From Hymenobacter nivis (GTDB lineage: Bacteria > Bacteroidota > Bacteroidia > Cytophagales > Hymenobacteraceae), in NCBI RefSeq assembly GCF_006439025.1, contig NZ_RCYZ01000001.1, forward strand, positions 434,001 to 498,000: 64,000 bases of DNA, in the 5' to 3' direction. Below are positions 25,144 to 32,543 of the stretch, piece by piece. Positions within the stretch are counted from its first letter, which is position 1. Every line of letters starts with the position of its first letter. A program made the position numbers and the translations under genes. The notes under the pieces are model-generated. The model was not told the origin of the DNA and ran no database searches. It saw only the letters and a program-made list of their open reading frames with translations.

Positions 25144-25380
25144 TCACTCAGAGGCCTGGGAAATAAAGCCGTGCTCCTTGAGGTCGGCGACGAAGTTGGC
25201 GATGCCATTGGTGCGCACGGTCACCCCTTTCTGGGTGCGGCAGCGGTCGGCCATGCCTTCCATAAAGTCCTCAATGCCTACGCTGGGGGCCCACGCCTGG
25301 CTGTCCTGGCGCAGGGCCTGGACTAGGCCCAGGTCGGTGGCGGCCGTTACGTGGCCGCCACCTAAGATTTCATATTTCAT
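25144..25380 (-). CDS. Small partner protein of the amidoligase
   Basis: A 78-residue protein, not a named family that I recognise. N-terminal beta segment MKYEILGGGHVTAATDLG, then helices with LVQALRQDSQAW, IEDFMEGMADRCRTQKG, and a C-terminus IANFVADLKEHGFISQ. The ATG at 25378-25380 lies one base after the amidoligase stop, so the two are translated as a pair. It may be a substrate, an adaptor or a regulator of the ligase. No signal peptide or membrane segment. Confidence 0.75.
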   Translation of the reverse strand: MKYEILGGGHVTAATDLGLVQALRQDSQAWAPSVGIEDFMEGMADRCRTQKGVTVRTNGIANFVADLKEHGFISQASE

Positions 25381-25381
25381 A

Positions 25382-26362
25382 CTAGCGTGTTTGTAGCGCC
25401 ATACGGCGGCGCTGGTAGAAGGTGGCGATGTCGCGCTGGTTAAAGGTAGCAAACTCGGCTACGGGCAGGGCCGGCGTTACGAGGCGGGTGGCTGAAAATT
25501 CGATCAGGTTGTTGAGCAGCTTGACCCAGAAGCTGATTTTCTCAAAGTTCGTGGTGCCGCTGTGCTGGCGAAATTCGATGGTGCCGTGTCGGAAAAAGCT
25601 CTGCAGGTTGACCTTGTGGTAGCGGCTGCTGCTGCCGGTGCCGTTGGCGGCCTGGGCCAGCTGCTCGGCCGTGGTGGCGGCGAGGACCTGGGCTTCGGCG
25701 GTGGCCTGGGTACGGCCGCGCAGCAGGCCCTGGCAGTAGCCGTTGGCGTTGCCGCGGCGGCCGGCGGGCATCAGCTGGTCCAGGGTGGGCTCCAGCACCA
25801 GGTAGTTGCGGACCACCTGGCGCAGGTGCTCGATGCGCAGGTCGCGGGCCCCGAAGTGCACGTGCAGGCCGCAGGAGTCGTTGACCTGGGCCCCGCAGAT
25901 GCGCAGGGCCCGGCAGGCGCGCTCCAGGTCGGCCAGGCCTTCGAGGCCGCGCAGCACCGGGCTTACCAGCTCGAAGCCGTTAGCGCCGGTTACGCTGCCG
26001 TCCGATACGATTTTCCAGTAGCTGGTGGTGGCGTGGGTGTAGCCGGCGTCCTGGGCTTCGAGGCCCTGGGCCCGCAGCTCGGCCAGCAGGGCGGCGCGGG
26101 TTACGCCGTAGGCTTCGATCTCTACGCCGAAGGTGCGGGTGAAGGCCCCCGGGGCGAAGGGGGCGAAAGCTACCGGCGTAACCAGGGCCCGGGGGGTGGC
26201 GGCGGCGGTGGTGGCCCAGGCGGCGTACACGTTCTGGGCGAAGCCGTAGCCTACGCTCATCATGGTGGCTACTTCGCGGCGGGTCAGGCCCAGGGCGAAG
26301 AGTTGCTGCATCTTCCAGGTTTTGGTACGGCCGGTGGTGGCGAGGATTTGGGCGGCGGTCAT
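25382..26362 (-). CDS. Amidoligase-family enzyme (COOH-NH2 ligase fold)
   Basis: A 326-residue protein of the Amidoligase_2 type, relatives of glutamine synthetase and gamma-glutamyl ligases that join carboxyl and amino groups using ATP. The metal/ATP-binding fold is visible as FGVEIEAYG near residue 80, VSDGSVTGANGFELVSPVL near 120, CGLHVHFGARDL near 165 and the terminal strand pair with GTIEFRQHSGT near 270. An N-terminal ~60-residue region (GRTKTWKMQQLFALGLTRREVATMM) looks helix-turn-helix-like. The substrate is unknown; in other genomes such enzymes are predicted to modify peptides, proteins or cell wall. It heads a two-gene unit with the 78-residue partner inside the late region. Confidence 0.85.
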   Translation of the reverse strand: MTAAQILATTGRTKTWKMQQLFALGLTRREVATMMSVGYGFAQNVYAAWATTAAATPRALVTPVAFAPFAPGAFTRTFGVEIEAYGVTRAALLAELRAQGLEAQDAGYTHATTSYWKIVSDGSVTGANGFELVSPVLRGLEGLADLERACRALRICGAQVNDSCGLHVHFGARDLRIEHLRQVVRNYLVLEPTLDQLMPAGRRGNANGYCQGLLRGRTQATAEAQVLAATTAEQLAQAANGTGSSSRYHKVNLQSFFRHGTIEFRQHSGTTNFEKISFWVKLLNNLIEFSATRLVTPALPVAEFATFNQRDIATFYQRRRMALQTR

Positions 26363-26501
26363 CGTGGTAAGGCGTTGTGTGCGTGTCGTTTAGTATGACA
26401 AACAACGCTCTCGATGGGGCCCCAAGTCAAGTTAAATAACTTGTTTTTGAGTGCGTTAGCGCAGATTCCATGCACGGTGGAATCGTCGACTGGCAGGGTG
26501 C

Positions 26502-26534
26502 AAAAAAAGCCCCGGCTGGTGGGCCGGGGCTTAT
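26502..26534 (-). terminator. Terminator after the 26.6-27.0 kb unit
   Basis: A 9-bp stem AGCCCCGGC/GCCGGGGCT with 6-nt loop TGGTGG, followed on the minus strand by seven T. The whole hairpin is repeated base for base at 32549-32572. Confidence 0.85.
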
Positions 26535-26577
26535 AAAACGTGGTCGAAAGGATAGGGATTGTAAGCCAGAATAAAGG

Positions 26578-26694
26578 CTACTGATCTAGCATATCGGTAA
26601 ACACCCGGCCGAATACGCGGGCATGATGAATGAAGTGCGGCAAAGCAAGTAGTGACAGGCAGAGCCCAAAGGCAGCGGCAGCAATATTTTCCAT
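26578..26694 (-). CDS. Very small membrane peptide (38 residues)
   Basis: A candidate gene with ATG at 26692-26694. N-terminus MENIAAAAFGLCLSLLALPHF forms one hydrophobic helix; the rest (IHHARVFGRVF) is basic and His-rich. It lies 4 bp after the stop of the 89-residue gene and before a terminator, so it would share that transcript. It could be a holin-like or regulatory peptide. Support is only position, start codon and composition. Confidence 0.45.
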   Translation of the reverse strand: MENIAAAAFGLCLSLLALPHFIHHARVFGRVFTDMLDQ

Positions 26695-26698
26695 AGCG

Positions 26699-26968
26699 TT
26701 AAAGATCTGGGTCCAGTTCACGCACGCGCTTTTCGAGGGCGGCGATGACCTGCACAAGCTGGTATTCGAAGCGGCTGACGGCGGCCAGGGGCAGCAGATT
26801 GTAGCGCGCCAGGATTTCGTACATCACCACGTCGTCGACGAAGATGGGCTCCACCAGGGGCGGCTCCGGCTCGTGGGCCGGTTGCTCACTCGCCTGTTCG
26901 TTGCCCACCTCGTCGGGCATGGCTTTGCGTCCAAAGCCGATGGGATCATTTTTAGGCGTCTTAGCCAT
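26699..26968 (-). CDS. Unknown 89-residue acidic protein behind a structured leader
   Basis: Not recognised. Lys-rich start MAKTPKNDPIGFGRK, then a Pro/Glu-rich linker (residues ~20-42), then a helical part IFVDDVVMYEILARYNLLP and an amphipathic helix FEYQLVQVIAALEKRVREL. No membrane segment. The ATG at 26966-26968 is ~35 nt downstream of a folded RNA element and ~145 nt downstream of a promoter, so its translation may be controlled by that leader. Confidence 0.65.
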   Translation of the reverse strand: MAKTPKNDPIGFGRKAMPDEVGNEQASEQPAHEPEPPLVEPIFVDDVVMYEILARYNLLPLAAVSRFEYQLVQVIAALEKRVRELDPDL

Positions 26969-27002
26969 AGCGCAGTTAGTCGAGCAAGCCGGGGAAATCG
27001 CT

Positions 27003-27113
27003 GCAAACACTTCTGAGCCGATTGCCCTTAGCATAGAGGTCACGCTCCTCCACTACTCCCCGGCCGTATTTCGACGGCCGGGGCGACCGGCGTAGGTATT
27101 CAGAAGTGTTTGC
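27003..27113 (-). ncRNA. Structured RNA / folded leader of the 26.7-27.0 kb unit
   Basis: The minus-strand RNA of ~111 nt closes on itself by a perfect 14-bp stem: GCAAACACTTCTGA at 27113-27100 pairs with 27016-27003. Inside are a perfect 10-bp hairpin (27058-27067 with 27074-27083) and a shorter GAGG/CCTC hairpin near 27030-27052. The -7 box TACCTTCG at 27118-27125 puts the start of transcription at about the first base of the closing stem. The element ends ~35 nt before an ATG. It could be a leader acting in cis or a separate small RNA; I do not recognise it as a known class. Confidence 0.65.
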
Positions 27114-27117
27114 CCGA

Positions 27118-27125
27118 CGAAGGTA
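27118..27125 (-). promoter_or_regulatory. Promoter -7 box of the structured RNA unit
   Basis: TACCTTCG on the minus strand, behind a terminator T-run (TTTTTTGTG) 15 bp upstream. It lacks the GTCCTTT element of the six-copy late promoters. Confidence 0.55.
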
Positions 27126-27140
27126 CGGCCGGACGGGGCA

Positions 27141-27174
27141 CAAAAAAGCGGCCCGCCGGGGAGGGCGGGCCGCT
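27141..27174 (-). terminator. Terminator after the lysis unit
   Basis: A perfect 11-bp stem (27147-27157 with 27164-27174) followed by six T on the minus strand; the T-run leads straight into the next promoter. Confidence 0.88.
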
Positions 27175-27259
27175 GATTAAGTTGGCCAACATGGCGGGGA
27201 ACTACTACGCCGATCAAAGCGCTGGTGGCCTCTCGGCTTCCCTTTCCCTCCACATTGGT
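27142..27259 (-). ncRNA. Candidate small RNA, ~115 nt
   Basis: A perfect -7 box TATATTTG (27264-27271) sits in a near-palindrome between the putative outer spanin stop and the terminator 27141-27174. No convincing coding frame lies between it and the terminator; the only ATG frame there closes after 13 codons. A short non-coding transcript is therefore possible. Confidence 0.35.
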
Positions 27260-27263
27260 TGTG

Positions 27264-27271
27264 CAAATATA
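27264..27271 (-). promoter_or_regulatory. -7 box inside a near-palindrome
   Basis: TATATTTG on the minus strand, exact TAnnTTTG match, within TGCAAATATAGTTATTGCA (27262-27280), which could be an operator. Confidence 0.45.
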
Positions 27272-27312
27272 GTTATTGCACAGAGTGTAATCCACTTGCA
27301 AAGCCCGCGTTT

Positions 27313-27777
27313 TTAGTGCAGCACAAATATCTTAACAAGCAGCAGGGCCAGGGCCCCCAGGCCGGCACCCTGATACGTGTGGGCATCGAGCAGAAAAGGC
27401 CGGGGCGTGGGCAGGTCCTGAAGGCGGGCGGTGGTGGCCACCAGCTGGGTGAAGTCCGACTCGCGGGCCCGGCCCTCGCCGCGGCACCGGCGCAGCTCAG
27501 CCGCGCGGTCGGCCAGGGCCGACGAGTCGCGGCGCACCACCTGCTCCAGGACGGCCACCCGGGCGGCGCGGTTGGCCAGCAGCAGTTGGTCCAGGGCGCG
27601 GTCGGTGCGCACCGAACGGTAGAGGGTCGTATCGATGCCAATGAGTGGGCGGCGCACCACCGTGCCGCTGTCGAGGCGGACCACCAGGGGCCGCAACGGG
27701 GCAATGGGCTGGCTACTCGCGGGGCGGGTCAGCAGGCAGCTCATAAGGAGCAGGGCGCTGAGCAGTAAGTTTTTCAT
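27313..27777 (-). CDS. Putative outer-spanin-like lipoprotein
   Basis: A 154-residue protein with a signal peptide and a possible lipobox (LLLMSC, Cys at about residue 14), then a helical part rich in Arg/Ala (LLLANRAARVAVLEQVVRRDSSALADRAAELRR), and a C-terminal hydrophobic segment GLGALALLLVKIFVLH. It starts inside the 3' end of the preceding gene with a 65-bp overlap, an arrangement known for Rz/Rz1 spanin pairs that fuse the membranes in the last step of lysis. It is longer than classic Rz1 and has the extra C-terminal segment, so the call is tentative. Confidence 0.5.
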   Translation of the reverse strand: MKNLLLSALLLMSCLLTRPASSQPIAPLRPLVVRLDSGTVVRRPLIGIDTTLYRSVRTDRALDQLLLANRAARVAVLEQVVRRDSSALADRAAELRRCRGEGRARESDFTQLVATTARLQDLPTPRPFLLDAHTYQGAGLGALALLLVKIFVLH

Positions 27778-28057
27778 CTTCGGTTCGGAGCAGAGAGGCG
27801 TTGCGGAGGAGTTCGGCGCGCTGGCCGGCGTTGTAGTGGGCGGCGCTGTCGGCGCGGGCCTGGGCCCGGGCGTCGGCGGCCACCGCCGTGATGTGGTGCT
27901 GCACGAGGCCAGCGGCTTGCTTGCTGAGCACGTGGCGCTGCAGCAGGCCCACTTCGTAGATGCCGAGGCTGGCAACCAGGGCCACTAGCATCACCAGGGC
28001 GGCCCACTTCCAGTGGCGGGCCACGAATTGCAGGGCGGGGAGCAAGATGGAAATCAT
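27713..28057 (-). CDS. Putative inner spanin (Rz-like)
   Basis: A 114-residue protein with one N-terminal membrane helix (WAALVMLVALVASLGIYEVGL, about residues 18-38) followed by a coiled-coil-like periplasmic part (AAGLVQHHITAVAADARAQARADSAAHY is interrupted by the tract boundary near residue 70). This type II inner-membrane topology, the location just after the endolysin (ATGA overlap) and the overlap with the next lipoprotein gene fit an Rz-type inner spanin. Confidence 0.55.
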   Translation of the reverse strand: MISILLPALQFVARHWKWAALVMLVALVASLGIYEVGLLQRHVLSKQAAGLVQHHITAVAADARAQARADSAAHYNAGQRAELLRNASLLRTEDEKLTAQRPAPYELPADPPRE

Positions 28058-28629
28058 TTGTAGCGGGGGTCGTCGACCACGTTGGCGGCGGCGGCCACCA
28101 GGCGCTTCAGCCGCCAGTTCTCGTACACGCCCTCCCCTTCGCGCTGCAGGGCCCCGCCCCCGCCGGTGTTGCCGCCTACGGCCCGCACGCTGGGGCCAGT
28201 GCCCCAGGGCCCCACCAGCGTTTCGACGTGGCAGATATCCGGATGGCCCCAGGTGAAGCCGAGCAGGTCGCCGGGCTGGGGGCCCAGGCGGCCCAGCACC
28301 TGCCGGCCGGCCCGCCAGATGGTGTGGGTCAGGTCGAACCAGCTCCGGGCCTTGCCGAAGCGCGGCACCATAATCCCGGCTTTGCGCAGATTGTACACCG
28401 CTGTCCAGGAGCAGTAGGCGTCTCCCACCTTGCCGCCGGCATACTTGATGATGGCTTCCACCGCCGCCCCGGCGTTGCGGCCGACTTCACGGATGCCGAC
28501 CAGGCTGCGGGCGACGGCGACTACACGGGCGCGCCGCCGGGCACTGCTGTCAGCGCGGCTGTCAGCGCGTGATTGGCCAGCAGCAAAAACAACAAGAAGG
28601 GCGACAAGGAGAGTACGAAACGGGTGCAT
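28054..28629 (-). CDS. Endolysin candidate: CHAP-like amidase/peptidase with signal peptide
   Basis: A 191-residue exported enzyme. The N-terminal ~20 residues are a signal sequence (LLVALLVVFAAGQSRA). The papain-like fold of CHAP/NlpC hydrolases is suggested by a catalytic cysteine in GDAYCSWTAVYNLRKAG near residue 72, PQPGDLLGF near 115, a histidine in DICHVETLVG near 135 and GGNTGGGG near 152. It would cut peptidoglycan at the end of infection. The signal peptide suggests Sec export, so a pinholin or no classical holin may be needed. It overlaps the membrane-protein gene upstream by 109 bp. Confidence 0.75.
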   Translation of the reverse strand: MHPFRTLLVALLVVFAAGQSRADSRADSSARRRARVVAVARSLVGIREVGRNAGAAVEAIIKYAGGKVGDAYCSWTAVYNLRKAGIMVPRFGKARSWFDLTHTIWRAGRQVLGRLGPQPGDLLGFTWGHPDICHVETLVGPWGTGPSVRAVGGNTGGGGALQREGEGVYENWRLKRLVAAAANVVDDPRYK

Positions 28630-29195
28630 CGGATAAGGAATTGAAATTGAGCAATGTGACGGTATTCAGTAGCCTCGAGTAAACTGACGGAGCGCGTCGG
28701 GCCGAGCAGCGCCTTCAGGTCGTCGGTGAGGTTTTCCAGCAGCTTGCCCTCCATGCAGTCCATCGCGTAGCGGTAGAGGTCCGGGAAGAGCCAGCGCCAC
28801 GAAGCGTAGGCCATGCTCAGGGCGGCGAAGAATTGAAAGGCACCCAGGGCGGCGGCGTTGATCGTATCGGGCGCGAAGCCCCCGGCCGTGGGGTCGATGA
28901 GGCGCAGGGCGAACGGCAGCAGGAAGAATACGCCCAGGGCCAGGGCCCCAAACACCGCCACGCGGGCGCCCTTGGGCAGAGTTGGCAACGCGGGCAGCGC
29001 GGGCAATAGTGGGCTAGTGGCGGCCTCACCAGCGTGTAGGCGCACGGCCAGGGCCCCAATCGTGCACAGCGACATCAGGAATTGCAGGGTGGCCGCCAGG
29101 TCGAAGCAGTGGTTGGCCGAGGCGATGAATGCCCCGGCCAGCGTGAGGGCCCCACCAAGGGCCATCCAGCGGAATAGATGTAAGGGGTTGAACAT
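28521..29195 (-). CDS. Polytopic membrane protein, possible holin-related
   Basis: A 224-residue integral membrane protein with about five hydrophobic segments: residues ~10-28, ~33-52, ~78-98, ~113-135 and ~197-215. It has no family that I recognise. It directly precedes the endolysin gene with a long overlap (28521-28629), inside the lysis cassette, so a holin-like or antiholin role is possible, though it is larger than most holins. Confidence 0.65.
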   Translation of the reverse strand: MFNPLHLFRWMALGGALTLAGAFIASANHCFDLAATLQFLMSLCTIGALAVRLHAGEAATSPLLPALPALPTLPKGARVAVFGALALGVFFLLPFALRLIDPTAGGFAPDTINAAALGAFQFFAALSMAYASWRWLFPDLYRYAMDCMEGKLLENLTDDLKALLGPTRSVSLLEATEYRHIAQFQFLIRCTRFVLSLSPFLLFLLLANHALTAALTAVPGGAPV

Positions 29196-29205
29196 AAATA
29201 ATTTA

Positions 29206-29517
29206 TTAATTGGGTGAATGGGTAGTTTTTAATGCCTGCTGCACGGCGATGTATTTGTCGAAAGTGTGGTGGGCGTCGCGCAGCACGCGGTTCTCAGATT
29301 TCAGCTCCTTCACGTCGCCGCTCAGGTATTCCACCAGCATGTTGTAGCCGGTCATTTCCACCCGCATCTCCTGCACCACGGCCATCGTTTTGCTGGTCAG
29401 GGCGTAGTTGTCGTCTGCTTTCTTGTCGATGCCGGCGATGGCGCGCTGAAACAGCCAGGCCATCACGCCCACCACGACGCTCCCGAGCAGGGTCAGAATC
29501 CACGTGTTGGTGTTCAT
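29206..29517 (-). CDS. Small membrane-anchored coiled-coil protein
   Basis: A 103-residue protein with one N-terminal membrane helix (ILTLLGSVVVGVMAWLF) and a following helical coiled coil (IDKKADDNYALTSKTMAV, VKELKSENRVLRDAHHTF). The topology resembles XhlA/hemolysin-type phage membrane proteins often found beside holins. It overlaps the upstream gene stop by one base (TAATG) and precedes the polytopic membrane protein by 10 bp. Confidence 0.65.
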   Translation of the reverse strand: MNTNTWILTLLGSVVVGVMAWLFQRAIAGIDKKADDNYALTSKTMAVVQEMRVEMTGYNMLVEYLSGDVKELKSENRVLRDAHHTFDKYIAVQQALKTTHSPN

Positions 29518-30539
29518 TATCCGCAGAATTTGTAAGTGGGCGAGTCGGGACGGTTGCGCTCCAGCACTGGCGTGTTGGGGTTGGTGTAAGCGCTGGAATT
29601 GAAGTAGGTAGCGAAGCGCGTGGCCGAGGCCGTGCGGTCGAGGTAGGACGTGAGGTTGCGCAGGTAGCGGGCCCCGGCCATCAGGGCCTCGTTGGCTTTA
29701 GTGCTCAGCAGCTGGTCAAGGCCGGCGTCGGCCTCCTTGGAATTGCTGTCGTCGACGCGGGCAATGGTGAGGTCGATGCCGTCGCCGTTCAGGGCCAGGC
29801 CCAGCTCGGGCACGGCATGGCCGATGGTAAGGCTGGCCAGGGCCGGGTACACGTAGGTGCGCAGCAGGTTCTCGTTGTCCGACGTCAGGCTGCGAGCGCG
29901 CACCTGGTCGCGCAACTCGGCCAAGAAGTCGGGGCCCAGTACTGGGCCCAGTTCGAACGCCTCCAGGCGGCGGCGCACCGGACCCAGGGCCCCGAACACC
30001 AAGCGCGAGTTGGAGATGTTCTCGTACTCCTGGAAGTCGGCGGTGCACGTGAACAGCTCGCGGCGGTGGCGCCGGCCAGCGGGCGAAATGGCCCAGTCCC
30101 GTAGCTCTGCCGAATCCTCGCGGTGGTCCTCCAGCCACTGCACCACTTCGTCCAGGCCGCGCTGGCCTTGGCGCAGCAGCTGCTGCTGGCGCTGCACCAC
30201 TTGCCACTGGAAAGCGGTCTTCATTGTGTCGCCAACGATGATGTGCACGCCGGTGGCGTCAATGCTCACCTGGTGGCCCGTCAGTCCTACGCCGGTGCCG
30301 AGCCGGCCCAACGCCCCCTGCACCCGGCGCAGCAACTGGGCGGCGGGCGTAGGGGCATCAGGATCAAACGTCGGCGCGTCGTAGGCGACCTGGAGCCAGT
30401 CCTGCAGCGCGGAGCCCAGCAGCGGGCTCAGGCAGTCAGCCTCGGCCTCTATGATGGCCAGCGCGATGGCGGGCGGAATGTCGGAAGCGTCGATGGCGAC
30501 GTAGCGCCGCAGCTCGTCGATGGTTTTGAGCAGGGCCAT
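29517..30539 (-). CDS. Head-tail connector region protein (DUF6712-like, tentative)
   Basis: A 340-residue structural protein encoded two bases after the portal stop. It is rich in helices at the N-terminus (TIDELRRYVAIDASDIPPAI, IIEAEADCLSPLLG), which is the usual pattern of Bacteroidota phage proteins with an alpha-helical neck domain. The middle contains FQWQVVQRQQQLLRQGQRGLD, and the C-terminus ends PNTPVLERNRPDSPTYKFCG. Role inferred from position after the portal. Confidence 0.6.
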   Translation of the reverse strand: MALLKTIDELRRYVAIDASDIPPAIALAIIEAEADCLSPLLGSALQDWLQVAYDAPTFDPDAPTPAAQLLRRVQGALGRLGTGVGLTGHQVSIDATGVHIIVGDTMKTAFQWQVVQRQQQLLRQGQRGLDEVVQWLEDHREDSAELRDWAISPAGRRHRRELFTCTADFQEYENISNSRLVFGALGPVRRRLEAFELGPVLGPDFLAELRDQVRARSLTSDNENLLRTYVYPALASLTIGHAVPELGLALNGDGIDLTIARVDDSNSKEADAGLDQLLSTKANEALMAGARYLRNLTSYLDRTASATRFATYFNSSAYTNPNTPVLERNRPDSPTYKFCG

Positions 30540-30541
30540 AA

Positions 30542-31924
30542 TTACTCGGATGGGGGGGTTGAGGCCGCCGGCACTTCCGTAGGGGCGTCCAGGGTGGCGA
30601 TTTGCGGATTGAGGAAGCGGAACTCCAGCTCGGGGTCCCAGCCGTTGTAGTCGCGCACCAGGTTGAGCACCTCCAGCAGCAGGTCCTGGTGGAAGGTGTG
30701 GGTAGCCACGAAGGCGTTGAAGGCCACGCGCTTGTCGGAGCCCGAGCCAGCGCCCATTCCCTTGCCGGGGCTGATGCCGCTCAGGGTCGGGTCCACCTGC
30801 AGGGCGGTGTACACGTGGCTGCTGGCCTCTTGGGAGTCCTCGATGTAGAGGCCCGACTTGATTTTGTCGTCGATGGCGCTCACTGTGAACGCCTTGATGG
30901 TGGCCCCGGGGTTCTGCGGGTCGGGCATGGTGATGGTCATGATCGACTTGCCGGCGCCCTCGGTGCCGGCCATCGTCCGCTCAAAGGCCTCCAGCTCTTC
31001 GCCGATGATCTGCTTGCGCTGGGCGTCGGTCTTCTCCTTCCAGTCCGGGTGCTTCCACTCCCAGTAGCGCACGTCGGCCTCGATCAGGTACTTGATGGTG
31101 AGCTGGTTTTTGAACAGCGCCTTCTTGAACTCGGGCACGGCGTAGGCCACGTCGAGCCAGCCCGACTTGATGATGGGATTCCAGGCCGCCAGCTGGTAGA
31201 GGGCTTGGCCGGGGCTGGGCAGCGAGAGCGGGTAGATGTACTTGAAGCCGCGCGTGTCAGCGCGCAGGGCCTCCACGTCGCGGAAGTAGGGGTCGAGCAC
31301 CGGCACGCGGTCGGTGTAGCCGTCGCCGGGCTGGGCGTCGGGCCAGTTGGCCGAGATGTACACCCACTCGGGCACGGCCATGCCCGGCGCCTGCACCGAG
31401 TAGCGGCAGAAGGGCGTGTCCTGGATGGCGATGCTGGTGATTTCGCTGCGGTCGCGGCTGAGGATCAGCTCCGGGAAGGCGTTGGCGTAGTAGTGCAGGC
31501 CTTGCAGGCCCTCGTAACCGAAGCGCGCCAGGTTGGATTTGCGGAAAAATTCGCGCACCACGTGGTCGTTGTATCGCTGGAATATCTCCGAGCCGTCCGG
31601 TTTGTAGCCGATGACCTTGCCGTAGACAATGCCCTTGCCGTAGGTGGCGCGGGTTTTCCAGTCGAGCACCGGCCCGATGATGGTGCTGAGCGAAATCTTG
31701 GCCAGCACCTGCTGCGGGAAGTCGTTGGCCGCGCCCCAGGGCGCGACCAGGCCGCTCTGACCCTTCACGATGGGCGTGGTGGCCGGGGCCCCGTCCTGCT
31801 TGCCGGCCGCGGGGCCCTGGGCGCTGCCGCTGGCGGCCCCCAGCGCGCCGTGCAGGCGCACCACCGAGCCCGAGCGGGGCAAGTAAGCGTGTTGGCCGCG
31901 GCCGGTGAATACAACTTCTTCCAT
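30542..31924 (-). CDS. Portal protein (probable)
   Basis: A 460-residue protein with the features of Bacteroidota phage portals: WGAANDFPQQVLAKISLSTIIGPVLDWKTRATYGKGIVY near the N-terminus (quoted parts are WGAANDFPQQ and LDWKTRATYGKG), a central helical region with EFFRKSNLARFGYEGLQGL, and a C-terminal HTFHQDLLLEVLNLVRDYNGW followed by an acidic, Ser/Pro-rich tail. It forms the dodecameric DNA gate at one capsid vertex. ATG at 31922-31924 overlaps the upstream gene by one base. No walker or nuclease motifs. Confidence 0.8.
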   Translation of the reverse strand: MEEVVFTGRGQHAYLPRSGSVVRLHGALGAASGSAQGPAAGKQDGAPATTPIVKGQSGLVAPWGAANDFPQQVLAKISLSTIIGPVLDWKTRATYGKGIVYGKVIGYKPDGSEIFQRYNDHVVREFFRKSNLARFGYEGLQGLHYYANAFPELILSRDRSEITSIAIQDTPFCRYSVQAPGMAVPEWVYISANWPDAQPGDGYTDRVPVLDPYFRDVEALRADTRGFKYIYPLSLPSPGQALYQLAAWNPIIKSGWLDVAYAVPEFKKALFKNQLTIKYLIEADVRYWEWKHPDWKEKTDAQRKQIIGEELEAFERTMAGTEGAGKSIMTITMPDPQNPGATIKAFTVSAIDDKIKSGLYIEDSQEASSHVYTALQVDPTLSGISPGKGMGAGSGSDKRVAFNAFVATHTFHQDLLLEVLNLVRDYNGWDPELEFRFLNPQIATLDAPTEVPAASTPPSE

Positions 31925-32301
31925 CAGATTATGACTTTGCGGCCCGCGACGTGCACGAGCAGGTAGATGTGGACTTTGACGAGGGCCCCGGTGCGGGTAT
32001 CGACCAGGTTTCGGGTGGCGTTGGCCCAGTGGGCCGGGTCCTTGGGGCCCGCCCCGGGCACCGGCGCCAGGCCACTGGCCGCCACGGCGGCCCGGTCGGC
32101 GGCCGATTCTTCGCCTTGGCGCGGGGCCCGGAGCGCCGCGGCGGCCGAGCGGGTACCGCGGCCGATGCGGGCGGCCGGCAGGGCCCCGAAATCGCCCCCG
32201 GTTTTGCGGCGGCGGTCGCACTTGACCCAGCGCACGGCCACCGGAGCGGGGCCGTCGAGCAGGGCAAGGGCGTCTTTAAGGCGGATGGTTTCGGCTTTCA
32301 T
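31924..32301 (-). CDS. Small basic protein upstream of the portal gene
   Basis: A 125-residue Arg/Ala-rich protein, not recognised. N-terminus MKAETIRLKDALALLDG, a basic middle (WVKCDRRRKTGG, AALRAPRQGEES), and a C-terminal strand-rich LVKVHIYLLVHVAGRKVII. It is the first gene of the portal-to-lysis unit, 8 nt after a late-type promoter, and its stop overlaps the portal start. Confidence 0.65.
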   Translation of the reverse strand: MKAETIRLKDALALLDGPAPVAVRWVKCDRRRKTGGDFGALPAARIGRGTRSAAAALRAPRQGEESAADRAAVAASGLAPVPGAGPKDPAHWANATRNLVDTRTGALVKVHIYLLVHVAGRKVII

Positions 32302-32309
32302 TGGTAGGC

Positions 32310-32342
32310 CGAAGTACCCGCGCCGCCGAGGCAGGCGAAAGG
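32310..32342 (-). promoter_or_regulatory. Late-type phage promoter of the portal-lysis unit
   Basis: CCTTTC (32337-32342, within GTGTCCTTTC), a 19-bp spacer and -7 box GTACTTCG (32310-32317), 8 nt before the ATG at 32301. Confidence 0.6.
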
Positions 32343-32543
32343 ACACAAAACCGCCCCAGCAGCCCCGAAAAGGCATAAAATCTCAATCTCAATCACAAGT
32401 GCCCGGGCGCGCTGGAATCGCAGCTTTTAGCCGCCGAAGGTGATTCAGCGTCTCACGAGTCGAACGCGCGTCCCCAGCTTGCACTGTCGGCCGTCGGCAA
32501 TTGCCAGGGGGTGCCTCGGACCATATCTGCTGGGGGCCCCCAA
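32343..32543. other. Unassigned 200-bp gap between terminator and promoter
   Basis: No convincing gene. It holds a 12-bp palindrome TTGGGGGCCCCCA (near 32530-32542), a short TCTCAATCTCAATC direct repeat near 32380, and a T-arm-like piece (GTTCGACTC on the minus strand near 32450) without a full tRNA fold. Confidence 0.5.

Noticed and set aside
32430..32543. Possible tRNA-like gene on the minus strand (GTTCGACTC T-loop)
   Set aside because: The T-stem is imperfect, and no matching acceptor or anticodon arm could be built.
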